Shown here: positions 34,937 through 46,599 of the stretch, piece by piece | Position numbering within the stretch: position 1 is the first letter of the stretch | How the letters are laid out: every line of letters starts with the position of its first letter | Assembly: GCA_963693085.1 (NCBI GenBank) | Contig: OY856412.1 | Location: 349,406,457 to 349,470,456 of the forward strand | Direction: 5' to 3' | DNA length: 64,000 bases | Source: Alisma plantago-aquatica | Lineage: Eukaryota; Streptophyta; Magnoliopsida; Alismatales; Alismataceae | Position numbers and translations under genes: made by a program | Notes under the pieces: generated by a model | The model's database searches: none | Told to the model about the DNA's origin: nothing | The model's input: the letters and a program-made list of their open reading frames with translations, nothing else

Positions 34937-35050
34937 CCACGGCCGTGCTACCTTGCAAGGTCGTGCAAAGTAAAGCTACCACGGCCGTGCTACCTTGCAC
35001 GGTCGTGCTGAGTAAAGTCGCCACGGCCGTGCTGCCTTGCACGGTCGTGC
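34937..35050 (-). repeat. 42-bp triplet of hairpin units in giant LTR copy 2
   Basis: Three units start at 34937, 34979 and 35021. Each contains ACGGCCGTGC, a six-base loop such as TACCTT, and GCACGGTCGT, so each can fold on itself with one mismatch. The first unit has an altered arm. I do not see this block in copies 1 and 3. Confidence 0.92.
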
Positions 35051-35202
35051 TACATAGGATCATCACATGAATCATATTTATATATGAATTCTATTATTTG
35101 ATCCTTTCAACTTGATTAGGTCACATCAACCCTTCAATCATATGCATACAACTATGATTAACATAGGGTACCAAGTCATTGGTCCTATAAGCAATTAGGG
35201 AT

Positions 35203-35416
35203 GCATTCCCAATTAGGGTTTCTCATGAAATCACCCTCAACTAGGGTTCCACATGGATGCACCCTCAATTAGGGTTTCACTTGGAATCACCCTCAACTAG
35301 GGTTTCACATGGAATCACCCTCAACTAGGGTTTCACATTGAATCACCCTCAACTAGGGTTTCACATGGAATCACCCTCAACTAGGGTTTCACATGGAATC
35401 ACCCTCAACTAGGGTT
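35203..35416 (-). repeat. 28-bp tandem repeat in giant LTR copy 2
   Basis: About seven units of AGGGTTTCACATGGAATCAC followed by CCTCAACT occur here, nearly identical. Each contributes an AGGGTTT core that, read on the LTR strand, is AAACCCT. Confidence 0.93.
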
Positions 35417-36269
35417 GAATTCAATAACCCTATCAATTAGGGTTTATGTTCATGTTTAGGGTTTCATGATCTCTTTGATTAAGGATCATAACCCTTATAC
35501 ACCACATGATTCATATTCATGTATGAATTCATGCTATCAGCTTCTTAACTTGATTAGGTCATATCAACCCTTCAATCAAGTACATACAACTATGATTTAC
35601 ATAGTGTACCAAGTCATTGATCTTATCAGCAATTAGGGTTCATCCCTTAATTGACACTAATCACTTAGGTACTATTAGGGTTTTAACCTTTGTTCCTTCA
35701 TTGGTTAACATTACTAACCATCATTGGATCAATAGTAAATTCATCATCACATTGGACCTCCATTACATAAGGTATCCAAAGGAATTAGGGTTTACTATTC
35801 ATCCTAATTAGTGATTTCACATGTAGGCAACCTCTTAATAGGGTTATACATGAAATCGGCCTCAATTAGGGTTTACATCATGTATTGGATCCATGCATTT
35901 GTTATGCATTAATGACTAGTACCATTAAAGGTATCTCCCACCTAATCACATTAGGTTTTCAAAAAGGTTTGATCCATTGGACCTTTAATGACATAAGGTA
36001 TCCAATTGAATTAGGGTTTCCAATGTTGATTCCTTCAATCATTGGATTCATGGAACCAATCATCAATTGGACCTATACCCATACTTCCAATTGAGTTTAA
36101 ATAGGTCAACCTTCAACTTATTTGACCCTTAATTAACCCTCAATTGGTCATCAATTAGGGTTTGATTCAATTGAATTAGGGTTTGGAATCGATGATTCAA
36201 CAACACTAATCAATGTAAGACTAGTTGCTTTGAAATCATTGAACCATCATCCAAGTTGGGTATGACCTG

Positions 36270-37400
36270 ACCCCAAACGGTCTTGAGGTCGTTTGGATGA
36301 CCTCCAAACGGTCTTGAGACCGTTTTCCCATCATATCACTCAAATCCAAGCCATCAAATTAAGGTTTGGATCATTGGATTGATCACCAAATCAGCATTGC
36401 ATTGTATAATAGCTTGGTATCTTTAGACCTTCAAACACCTAACCATACTCAACCCTAGACCTCCAAACGGTCTTGGGTGACCACCAAACGGTCTTGAGAC
36501 CGTTTGGATGAGCTCCAAACGGTCTTGAGACCGTTTGCCCATCCAACCTTTGGACTCTAGTGAAAATTCATCATGGATTGGTCTATCGAGTTGATCAACA
36601 AATCAGCATTTAGTTGCAGTATGATTTGGTACCTTTGGACCTTCAATTGGTCAACTATACTTGACCCCAGACCTCCAAACGGTCTTGGGGTGATCCCCAA
36701 ACGGTCTTGAGACCGTTTGGGCTAATCAACCCAAAATCTCAACTTAACTCATTGGAATTTCAGCATTATTTTCAATTAGGGTTTGCCTAATTGATTAGTC
36801 TTCAACTCATGATCCCTTTGGAATTAACCCCTCAAATTTGGAGGGTCATTAAAAAACATCATTATGAACAAAAATCTCATACGGTCAACGCTTGGTCAAC
36901 GCACTCAAACGGTCATGAGACCGTTTGCCCAAGCATGTCAAGTTGATCAGGTTGAAAATCAGCACTTAATCCAATTAGGTTTCCCTAGTTGATTAGGCTT
37001 CAACTCACGATTCCTTGAGAGTTAACCCATAAAACTTGGTGAGTCATTAGCCAACATAAGTAGGATCAAAAATCTCATACGGTCAACGCTTGGTCAACGC
37101 ACTCAAACGGTCTTGAGACCGTTTGCCCAAGCAGGTCAAGTTAATCAGGTTGAAAAGCAGCACATAATTCAATTCGATTGCCTAATTGATTGGCCTTCAA
37201 CTATCGATTTCTTTGGAGTTAATCCCTCAAATTTGGAGGGTTATCAGCCTACATAATTAGGAACAAAATTACAAAACGGTCAACGCTTGGTCAACCATCT
37301 CAAACGGTCTTGAGACCATTTGCTCCCAAACGGTCTCAAACCGTTTGCCCTTAAACGGTTTGCTGAAACCGCATAGCCAATCAAATTAAAACGATTTGGA
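36270..37400 (-). repeat. Palindrome array of giant LTR copy 2
   Basis: Repeated CAAACGGTCT/AGACCGTTTG palindromes occur here, with a 212-bp spacing visible between the copies ending near 36328 and 36540. Context words AGGTCTAGGGTTGA and GCTGATTT recur as in copies 1 and 3. Confidence 0.9.
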
Positions 37401-38826
37401 GTAGCTATCAAAACGGTTTTGCTTGGTAATTTTCTTTGGATAAGCATCTAGGATGATTTCATCATCCCCTTCCTTCGAACAACCAATAACAGCAACCGTT
37501 CTTGATGGAAATTGCAGCAAGAAACAAGAGTGCATCAAATTGAAGAAATCAATCAACAAAGCATAGAGAATTGATGCAATAGCAATGTTTAAGGGTTTGA
37601 GTTATAAAACCCGCCTCCAATTGAGCTCCAAAGCTCCAAGCTCCGTGGCTTTAATGGTGGATGAAGCTCCAGAAGCTATCCAAGGTTCGTTCTTGAGCTT
37701 TTGGATGAAATGAATGGCTAGAAATGGAAATCGAGTGAAGAAAACCTAGAATCAAGCATTGATTTAGGGTTTTCACCATGAATCCAAGGTAGAAGATGAT
37801 CTAACCTTACCAACAGGTGGTGTTCGTCCTTCTCCTGCTCCTGGACTCTCCCTAGGTCGGCCAAAGCAAGAATGAGGAGGAAAAGACTAAGGGTTCGTTC
37901 CTTATGTGTTATTGAAATAAGGTATATATAAAGAACATGTATATGTGTCTTTTATGAAAGAGAAAATGAAATCATTTTCTTTTAATTCCATACTAATTTC
38001 CCCCTAATCCTCCTTCATTACTTGATCACGAAACCACCTTCAAACTTTCGTAAAAGCTCTTCATTATCCAATAATTAATGGAAAAGAAATTAAGCACCTT
38101 AATCCATTATAATAATAATATATCTTTTTGAGTGGGAATTCTTTTCCTTATAATAAGGTGAGTGGAATTTCACCTACTTAGGATATTTTCGTTCCTTATC
38201 TTGGCAAAGGAACGTTCATCCTTATTCAAAATCAACCCAAAACATTTTGGTTGAAAGCCCTTCAATTATTTTTATTCATTTTTGCCCTAAATCAAATTAG
38301 GGTTTCAATTAGGCATTATCTTGATTATTTTAATATCAAGATTCTCTCTCCTCCACCTTAATTCAAATGAGGCACCCATCTCATTTTATTTGCTCTACAT
38401 GATGCCAAGAAACATTAGGGACCTTATTGAAGTGGTAATTTGCATATTTAACCCTAGGTTTTGGGTAAATTGCACTTTACACCAAAACTGGAGTTTAATG
38501 CACAACATTGTCCAACAAGCTCTATCTTGGTGTCTAGGCTTGTAGAAAACCATACCACTACATCATATTCATTCTTATGATGTCTCAACATCAGAGGAAC
38601 ATCTTACCATGCAACATTTGCAAATTAACCCCTCAACTTGGGTAATTTGCACTTTACTCCAAAAATAAGCAAACATTACTTCAACATTGTTCAAACAGGA
38701 CCAAAATTGAAACATAAGTTTCTCATGAGCCCTAATTACTTTTCCCAAGATAAGATTAAGAATCTACTCAACCTTATTAGACAAAACATCTAGGGTTAAC
38801 ACATAACCCAAGTCAAGGATGTTACA

Positions 38827-40474
38827 TATATGATGAGAATGAACAAGTTATGAATCCTAATGCCTGCATAATTGGGTGGCATGATGCATGTGCTCCAAAT
38901 CTCATACAATGAAATTGAACCAAATGGATAAAAATCAAGGGCATTATGAAGATGTTTTGAACCTTTTTTTAAAGAATAGATACACATCCTTTCTCCCTCT
39001 TACAAACAGAGACAATTCTCTCTTCTTCTTTTTTCTTTTTTTTCAAATTTGGCCTTCTATATGACTGGCCTTATCCCTTCAATACATTCATGAAATTTCT
39101 CATATATCTCTGAGGGTATAGATGTGTATGAGATATGCATAAATATTTTGCATCTCGTAATTCCTTGATGAAAGAATGATAGATGCATGCAGTCTACATG
39201 TACAAATTTTTATTATGCAACTAAATGATATGCATATGAATTGTTCATGCATATTTTTTTCTTTTCCCGACTGATGCAAAGGAAAATGACTATTTATAAT
39301 GATTCCTATTATGCCATGATTATGTAATCAAAATGAAATGATTCAATGTACTTGATCATCTTAAGGTGGTGGCAATTATGAATATGAAGTGGGTGAAATC
39401 ACATAACTAAGAGATTAAGCCTTCAAAGATCAATATCTGTCCCTCTCTAAAGACCTATGTTTAGGACAAACGTAGGAGTTCCTTCTTAAATCTTCATTTA
39501 AGGTCACATTACCAGTTTGTTTAGTTTAGGCTCAAATACCTTCGTCATTCACTTTTCATGGATGATTGAGATATTATTTATATCCCATGTCCTAAAGCTT
39601 ACTAACCCATACACTTCCTCAATGTGTGACTCAAAAGATTTGCAATAAAACTTAACTTCTCCACATTAGACATTTCCTTCTATAGAACTCATGCATTTAC
39701 TAATCCACTTTTATACTAGATAGATGTGGATACGAATGACATAAATCTAGAAGATAAAATGCAACATGAAGATTAAAATGCAAACTAAGGATAAAATTAA
39801 GATAGAATGTTGTTCCAACACCCCCAAGCTTGAATATGACTATGTCTGCATAGTCAACATTCCAACTTAAAAAGTGGAATAGGAGTACCCTAATTAATCC
39901 TATGGTGGTGGCTGTTGGTAGTGTGACATGGTAGGATCATTTGGAGGAAATGTTCCCTAAAAACTGGGATCATATGAAGGCATCAGTGGCGGCTACTAGC
40001 ACCCTCCAAAGTAACCTTGGCTCCAGTGGTGGTCGTAGAAAAGCTACTGGCATTGCTCAATGGGTTGTAAGCGAGTGTGGACATTGTCTTAGTTGGCCAA
40101 GAGAAGAAGCTCAATCTCATAGATCACTTGCTGGTTTGCGTAGAGCCTTCCTTGGATGTCTTGTATACCTGCCAAAGTTACCTACTGCTACTGCTGACCA
40201 CTATGGATGTCCAGAACATGCTCACCATGTCGAAAGTGTCATGCTCATCCTGGGATGGTGGTAGGGCTGAGGAACTCGAGACCACGTATCTCTGTGATCT
40301 CTTGCGTGGTGTAGGTTGGCGAATGATAGGGATGATATCCACCTCCACCACATCGTCATCGTCATCGGCTTATTGTTTGGGCTCCTTTGCAGTAATTTCT
40401 CTATGGTTGCATTAATGTCATCATCATCTAATGGCCACCACAAATGCTTGATTCATGGCTGACAGAAGACAAGG
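38827..40474 (-). other. Post-pol non-coding part of Athila element 1
   Basis: AT-rich sequence with no convincing frame between the ATHILA-type ORF and giant LTR copy 2. A plus-strand frame at 39941-40264 and its neighbours are antisense to the ORF's decayed 3' end; I do not regard them as genes. Confidence 0.5.
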
Positions 40475-41193
40475 TCAGGGAGTGACCGCACCCTGTACCG
40501 GCCATCCACTGTGCAACAAGTGTACACATTGTTGAAGTGAAAAGTAACGAGACCTGCCTGTTGAAAATGTGTGAGATCCAGTTATCGTGGTCCTACTGGC
40601 TATAAGGTAGAGAGGTCTAGCCTTAGATGAAGAGTAATGGGGGTAATGAGACCCCCAAAAACAATTGGTGTCTTTCGGGGTGCCAAATGCGGACTGATAA
40701 ATCAGGGAGGAGGAAGAAAGAACCATAATTTACCAGCTCTTCCTTGAGAAGTTGGTAGAGAAAGAAGAAGTCGGTCTTCTACACCTTTCCTTGGCCCTGA
40801 TTGGAGTGGCCAAAAATGATATTAGTGAGGATGCAGTGAGGGATGCGAGCAAAGGGTGCTTTATGTCAGTGACGGAGTTGATGTGCCAACTGATAAGGAA
40901 ACCTTCTGGCACCTCAGTGAAACATTCCCAGGCTGTCTTATAGTTCCATCCCGAGGGAGGTGAGCGGTCTGGCATGTATGGCCAATTGAAGATACAGTTG
41001 AATTCGCAGAGGGTGAAGGAATAGTTGGTGTTGTAGAGGCAGAAGTTGACCTTTCCTTCCCGCCATTCTCTGCCAATCTTCTGCTCTGGGGCGACGAGAA
41101 CATCGAGAGATGCCATGAACTCACAGATGAGCCCCTGGTATGTGGGCCACCTGCTAAAGAAGGGGTCTCCCACCTCCATCTCTTGACCATAGC
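40475..41193 (-). pseudogene. ATHILA-type ORF of Athila element 1, main part
   Basis: The frame from 41193 shows GDPFFSRWPTYQGLICEFMASL, a Phe-rich sheet with FCLYNTNYSFTLCEF and FNWPY, and a later ATPIRAKERC. This is the layout of the ATHILA ORF-1 family (PF03078), placed after pol and of unknown role. The frame shifts near 40730, beyond which a further piece (40475-40726) appears in another phase. Its start lies at 46390-46590, beyond giant LTR copy 3, which inserted in the ORF with target ATAGC. Confidence 0.75.
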
Positions 41194-42063
41194 TGTAACA
41201 TCCCTGACCTGGGTTATGATTTAACCCTAGATGTTTTGCCTAATAAGGTTAAGTAGATTCTTAATCTTATCTTGGGAAAAGTAATTAGGCCTCATAAGAA
41301 ACTTATGTTTCAATTTTGGTCCTGTTTGAGCAATGTTGAAGCAATATTTGCTTATTTTGGATTGAAGTGCAAATTACCCAAGTCGAGGGGTTAACTTGCA
41401 AATGTGGCATGATAAGATGTTCCTCTGATGTTAAGACATCATAATAATGAATGTGATGTAGTGGTATGGTTTCCACAAGCTTGGGCACCAAGATTAAGCT
41501 TGTAAAGCAATGTTGTGCATTAAAACCTAGTTTTGGTGAAAAGTGCAATTTACCCAAAACCTAGGGTTCAATATGCAAATTACCACTTCAATAAGGTCCC
41601 TAATGTTTCTTGGCATCATGTAGAGCAAATAAAGTGAGAGGTGTGCCTCTTTTGAATTAAGTTGGAGGAGAGAGAATCTTGATATTAAAATAATCAAGAT
41701 TAATGCCTAATTGAAAACCCTAATTTGATTTAGGGCAAAAATGAATAAAAATAATTGAAGGGCTTTCAACCAAAATGTTTTGAGTTGATTTTTAATAAGG
41801 ATGGACGTTCCTTTGCCAAGATAAGGAACGAAAATATCCTAAGTAGGTGAAATTCCACTCACCTTATTATAAGAAAAAGAAAACCCACTCACATATGGAT
41901 ATTAATATAATAATCATTAAGGTGCTTAATTTGCTTTTCTTTAAATTAAGGATAATGAAGGAGAATTAAAGGCAAAGGAAGGTGCCTCGTCCTTAATGGA
42001 TTTGAGGGGGAAGAGGCGGCCATATTTTTGGAATTTAATGCATTTTCTCTCTCATCAATTTCC

Positions 42064-42072
42064 TTATAAAAG
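42064..42072 (+). promoter_or_regulatory. TATA box of giant LTR copy 3
   Basis: TTATAAAAG lies about 870 bp from the LTR start. It is followed after about 110 bp by the donor-like GTAAG at 42182, so the first exon would be very short. Confidence 0.5.
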
Positions 42073-42579
42073 TGCCTTTTTCAAGCCAAATGAAAGGCTA
42101 TTTCGGATTTTCTTCTTTCCTTTGCTTGCAAAACCGACCAAGGAGCTAGAGAGGAGCAGGAGGACGACTCCCTACCTGTTGGTAAGCTCTTGACCTTCGT
42201 TCTCCTTGATTTCATGGAGGAAATGGAAAATAAATTATGGATTCCTTCTTATTTCGATCTCCTCTTCAACCCTAGCCAACTTTTGCAATCAAAAGCTTGA
42301 GGACGAGCCTAGGGGGAGTTGCTAGAGCTTCATCCACCATTAATGGCGTGAGCTTGGAGCTTTGGAGCTCAATTGGAGGCGGGTTTTATAACTCAAACCC
42401 TTAAACATTGCTATTGCATCAATTCTCTATGCTTTGTTGATTGATTTCTTCAATTTGATACACTCTTGTTTCTTTGCTGCAATTTCCATCAAGAACGGTT
42501 GCTGTTCTTGATTGTTCGAAGGAAGGGGATGATGACATCATCCTAGATGCTTATCCAAAGAAAATTACCAAGCAAAACC

Positions 42580-43960
42580 GTTTTGATAGCTACTCCAAAT
42601 CGTTTTAATTTGATTGGCTATGCGGTTTCAGCAAACCGTTTAAGGGCAAACGGTTTGAGACCGTTTGGGAGAAAACGGTCTCAAGACCGTTTGAGATGGT
42701 TGACCAAGCGTTTACCGTTTGGGAATTTTGTTCCTAATTATGTAGGCTAATGACCCTCCAAACACCAAAGGAATCGTGAGTTGAAGCCTAATCAATTAGG
42801 GAAACCTAATTGGATTAAGTGCTGATTTTCAACCTGATCAACTTGACGTGCTTGGGCAAACGGTTTCAAGACCATTTGAGTGCGTTGAACAAGCGTTGAC
42901 CATATGATATTGTTTATCCTAATTATGTTGGCTAATGACTCACCAAGTTTTATGGGTTAACTCCCAAGGATTCGTGAGTTGAAGCCTAATCAATTAGGGA
43001 AACCTAATTGAATTAAGTGCTGATTTTCAATCTGATTTAATTGAACGTTTTGGGCAAACGGTCTCAAGACCGTTTGAGTGCGTTGACCAAGCGTTGACCG
43101 TTTGGGATTACTGTTCATAATGATGTTGGTTAATGACCCTACAAATTTGAGGGGTTAACTCAAAAGGGATCATGAGTTGAAGGCTAATCAATTAGGCAAA
43201 CCCTAATTGAAAATAGTGCTGAAATTCCAATGAGTTAAGTTGAGATTTTGGGTTGATTAGCCCAAACGGTCTCAAGACCGTTTGGGGATCACCCAAACGG
43301 TCTCAATACCGTTTGGGGATCACCCCAAGACCGTTTGGAGGTCTGGGGTCAAGTATAGTTGACCAATTGAAGGTCCAAAGGTACCAAATCATACTGCAAC
43401 TGAATGCTGATTTGTTGATCAACTCGATAGACCAATCCATGATGATTTTTCACTAAAATCCAAAGGTTGGATGGGCAAACGGTCTCAAGACCGTTTGGAG
43501 CTCATCAAAACGGTCTCAAGACAGTTTGGTGGTCACCCAAGACCGTTTGGAGGTCTAGGGTTGAGTATGGTTAGGTGTTTGAAGGTCTAAAGGTACTAAG
43601 CTGATATACAATGCAATGCTGATTTGGTGATCAATCCAATGAACCAAACCCCAATTGGATTGCTTAGATTTGAGTGATATGATGGGCAAACGGTCTCAAG
43701 ACTGTTTGGAGGTCATCCAAACGACCTCAAGACCGTTTGGTGGTCACCCATGACCGTTTGGAGGTCTAGGGTTGAGTATAGTTCAGTGGTTGAAGGTCTA
43801 AAGATATCAAGTTGATCTGCAATAGATTGCTGATTTGGTGAGCACTTCAATGAACCAAACCCTAATTAGATTGCTTGGATTTGAGTGATATGATGGTAAA
43901 ACGGTCTCAAGACCGTTTGGAGGTCATCCAAACGACCTCAAGACCGTTTGGGGTCAGGTC
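42580..43960 (+). repeat. Palindrome array of giant LTR copy 3, 212-bp higher-order unit
   Basis: Intact palindromes occur at 43263-43284 and at equivalent places near 43476, 43687 and 43899, a spacing of 211-213 bp. Each unit carries two or three palindromes plus half-words (CCCAAGACCGTTTGGAGG). This is the best-preserved of the three arrays. Confidence 0.92.
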
Positions 43961-45048
43961 ATACCCCATTTGAATGGTGGTTCAATAGTTATGAAGTAAC
44001 TAGTTACACATTGATGAATATTGAAGGTTCATTGATTCTAAACCCTAATTCAATTGATTCCAACCCCAATTGATGATCAATTGAGGGTTAATTGAGGGTC
44101 AAATCAGTTGAAGGTTGACCTATTAAACTCAATTGAAGTATGGGTGAAGGTCCAATTGATGATTGGTTCCATGAATTCAATGATTGAAGGAATCAACATT
44201 GAAAACCCTAATTCAATTGGATACCTTATGTCATTGAAGGTCCAATGGATCAAACCTTTTTGAAAACCTAATGTGATTAGGTGGGAGATACCTTTAATGG
44301 TACTAGTCATTAATGCATAACAAATGCATGGATCCAATACATGATGTAAACCCTAATTGAGGCCGATTTCATGTATAACCCTATTAAGAGGTTGCCCACA
44401 TGTGAAATCACTAATTAGGATGAATAGTAAACCCTAATTCCTTTGGATACCTTATGTAATGGAGGTCCAATGTGATGATGAATGTACTAGTGATCCAATG
44501 ATGATTAGTAATGACAATCAATGAAAGTACAGAGGTTGAAACCCTAATAGTACCTAAGTGATTAAGTGTCAATTAAGGGATGAATCCCTAATTGCTTATA
44601 GGATCAATCACTTGATACACTATGTTAATCATAGTTGTATGTACACGACTAAAGAGTTGATATGACGTAATCAAGTTAATAAGTTGATAGAATGAATTCA
44701 TACATGAATATGATTCATGTGGTGATTAAGGGTTATGATCCTTAAGCAAAGAGATCATGAAACCCTAAACATGAACATAAACCCTAACTGACAGGGTTAT
44801 TGAACTCAAACCCTAGTTGAGGGTGTATCCATGTGAAACTCTAATTGAAGGTGTATCCATGTGAAGCCCTAACTGAGGGTGATTTTATGAGAAACCCTAA
44901 TTGGGAATGATTAGTAAACCCTAATTATGGGCAATGTGATATGAAACCCTAATGAAGGGTGATGCTATATGCAATCCCTATTCTAATGAAGGGAAATGGT
45001 ATGTGAAACCATAATCCCCTAATAAAAGAATAGAATTCATACTTGAAT

Positions 45049-45163
45049 ATGATACATGAGATTTGTGATGGAAATCCTAATCCTAGTAAAGGATTAAGGG
45101 TAATACTGATACATGAGATGTGTGATGGAAATCCTAATCCTGATAAAGGATTAAGGGTAATAC
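45049..45163 (+). repeat. 59-bp tandem duplication in giant LTR copy 3
   Basis: Two near-identical units contain GATACATGAGATKTGTGATG and GGATTAAGGGTAATAC. Confidence 0.9.
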
Positions 45164-46389
45164 CCTTGAATTATTAATATATTGTTTTTGCATGGTGATG
45201 ATAGATAATTGATGTGCTGCTATCATATGTGCTAACCATGCAGGTATCATGAGATGATGAGCATAGCCAGGTATGAGCTATGATGTGTTATTAGTTTTAA
45301 TTTGTTTATTGGGCCTTGTGTGCCATAATATACCTTGTGCCCGGTAAGAGGTAGCAAGAGAGTTGATGGGCCTCAAGTGCCATGATGGATGCTTGTATAA
45401 CAAGTATCATGCTTATCTTAGTCAGATGACCTAAAGGTGTTAATTGCTGGAGAATGTGGTAACAATGCTCAGGTGATGAGCTAAGGGTTTAATTACCCGG
45501 AATCACATGTTAGTGCATTGAAATTGTGAAGGGATGAGAATTCCCAGTGTTGAAATAAGGGATTGAGATCCCAACACCTTGTGAAAAGAGTGTGGCTACG
45601 GGCCATGACTCCACAACGATAATGCCAGGATTTAGTTATATGATCTAAGCCTGAAGAACGTTAATGCAGTGATAATGATTCTGTAGTTTGAATAGATGTT
45701 ATACATGTTCTTCATATTCCTTAAAGGATAAATGATATGTTGATTCTATTTTAACTGTAATGCTTCTGACATAGAATGGTGTTCTAAACTGTTAGACATT
45801 TACCTGCTGTCAATTAAATATGATTTCTCTGTTCATATTTATCTTCTTAAGTTACAATAACAATGTTTCTGGCGGAGAGTTATATCTCTCGCTGGGGCAA
45901 TTTTTATAATTGTCTCACCCCCGTGGGAACCACATTTTTAGGTGGACGCGGACGAGGAGACAGGAATCCTTCAGGAGGTGAAGGACATCAGCAGTAGCAG
46001 GGACAACAGTAAAGTCTCAGGTGGAGACATTGACTGTCATGTCATGTTCAGATGTATATAGAAGTCCTATGTGTCGTCTCTATACTCTCAGGTCCTTGGA
46101 GTAGTAGTTAATGATTTTGAGATTTTGGCTTAGTGCCTCGAGGGTTTTATACTACCTGTGTACAGTTAAGACAGAGTAGTTAATGTTTGTATTCCTCGAG
46201 AAGCAAAAGTACATGAGATGTATATATATGAACCAGGATGTAAAGTTTTACTTTGGTTCTGAATGAAAGAGTTTTCCTATGAATGGATCCCTTTGCAAAA
46301 AGTTTTAATTTTTAGTGATTTTCGCTAATCCGCTGCTTGATGAACGCTTCCGCATTAGTTAATCTTATTTTCACGAGACGGTCGTCACA

Positions 46390-46590
46390 ATAGCGCACCC
46401 AACACATGTACTCGGTGAAGCCTAGGCGCTCAATGAGGTCGCGGTCGCCATACCGTGTGGGCACCATCATCCTAGTCAGTATCTCCTCATAAATCTTCCG
46501 GACCTCTGGAGTCGGGTGATGAAGGTGGTTTGTTCGAGGGACCATCTCACCTTGCTCAGTCAATGTAGAAGCACCTCTTTGTGGAGCCAT
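46390..46590 (-). pseudogene. ATHILA-type ORF of Athila element 1, N-terminal part
   Basis: It starts with MAPQRGASTL at 46590 and runs through EEILTRMMVPTRYG and LIERLGFTEYMCWVRY to the solo LTR border. This continues at 41193 in the same frame once the LTR is removed. The start codon is the first ATG after the spacer, and the position right after pol fits the family. Confidence 0.75.
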
Positions 46591-46599
46591 GTGAACCTT

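Larger units (their letters stand above)
33343..37810 (-). other. Candidate leader intron inside giant LTR copy 2
   Basis: On the minus strand the donor CACCTGTTG|GTAAGG starts at 37810 and the acceptor CACATTTTTAG| ends at 33343 before GTGGACGCGGAC. A TATA-like TATATATAC region is near 37920-37930. The length is 4468 bp. The layout is identical to copies 1 and 3. Confidence 0.45.
32895..38826 (-). mobile_element. Giant solo LTR, copy 2 (5932 bp), TSD TATAT
   Basis: The minus strand begins TGTAACATCCTTGACT at 38826 and ends CGGTCGTCACA at 32895. TATAT occurs on both sides (32890-32894, 38827-38831). It is the same family as copies 1 and 3 and has no internal region. It lies in the 3' non-coding part of Athila element 1, only 23 bp from the Cassandra element. 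Inside are the palindrome array (36270-37400), 28-bp repeats (35203-35416), a 42-bp hairpin triplet (34937-35050), 58-bp repeats (34201-34400) and the candidate leader intron. Confidence 0.94.
42182..45941 (+). other. Candidate leader intron inside giant LTR copy 3
   Basis: The donor CCTGTTG|GTAAGC starts at 42182 and the acceptor CACATTTTTAG| ends at 45941 before GTGGACGCGGAC (3760 bp). The junction sequences match copies 1 and 2 although interior lengths differ by more than 700 bp. Confidence 0.45.
41194..46389 (+). mobile_element. Giant solo LTR, copy 3 (5196 bp), TSD ATAGC
   Basis: It begins TGTAACATCCCTGACC and ends CGGTCGTCACA, with ATAGC on both sides (41189-41193, 46390-46394). It interrupts the ATHILA-type ORF of Athila element 1, and the reading frame resumes after removing the insert. 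It is shorter than copies 1 and 2 because tandem arrays in its 3' half are smaller. There is no internal region. A TATA box is at 42064-42072. Confidence 0.95.

Noticed and set aside
34937..35050. CRISPR-like array from regular 42-bp repeats
   Set aside because: Plant nuclear DNA; the units are directly tandem without unique spacers, inside an LTR.
39941..40415. Overlapping plus-strand frames
   Set aside because: They are antisense to the decayed end of the ATHILA-type ORF and have no domain.
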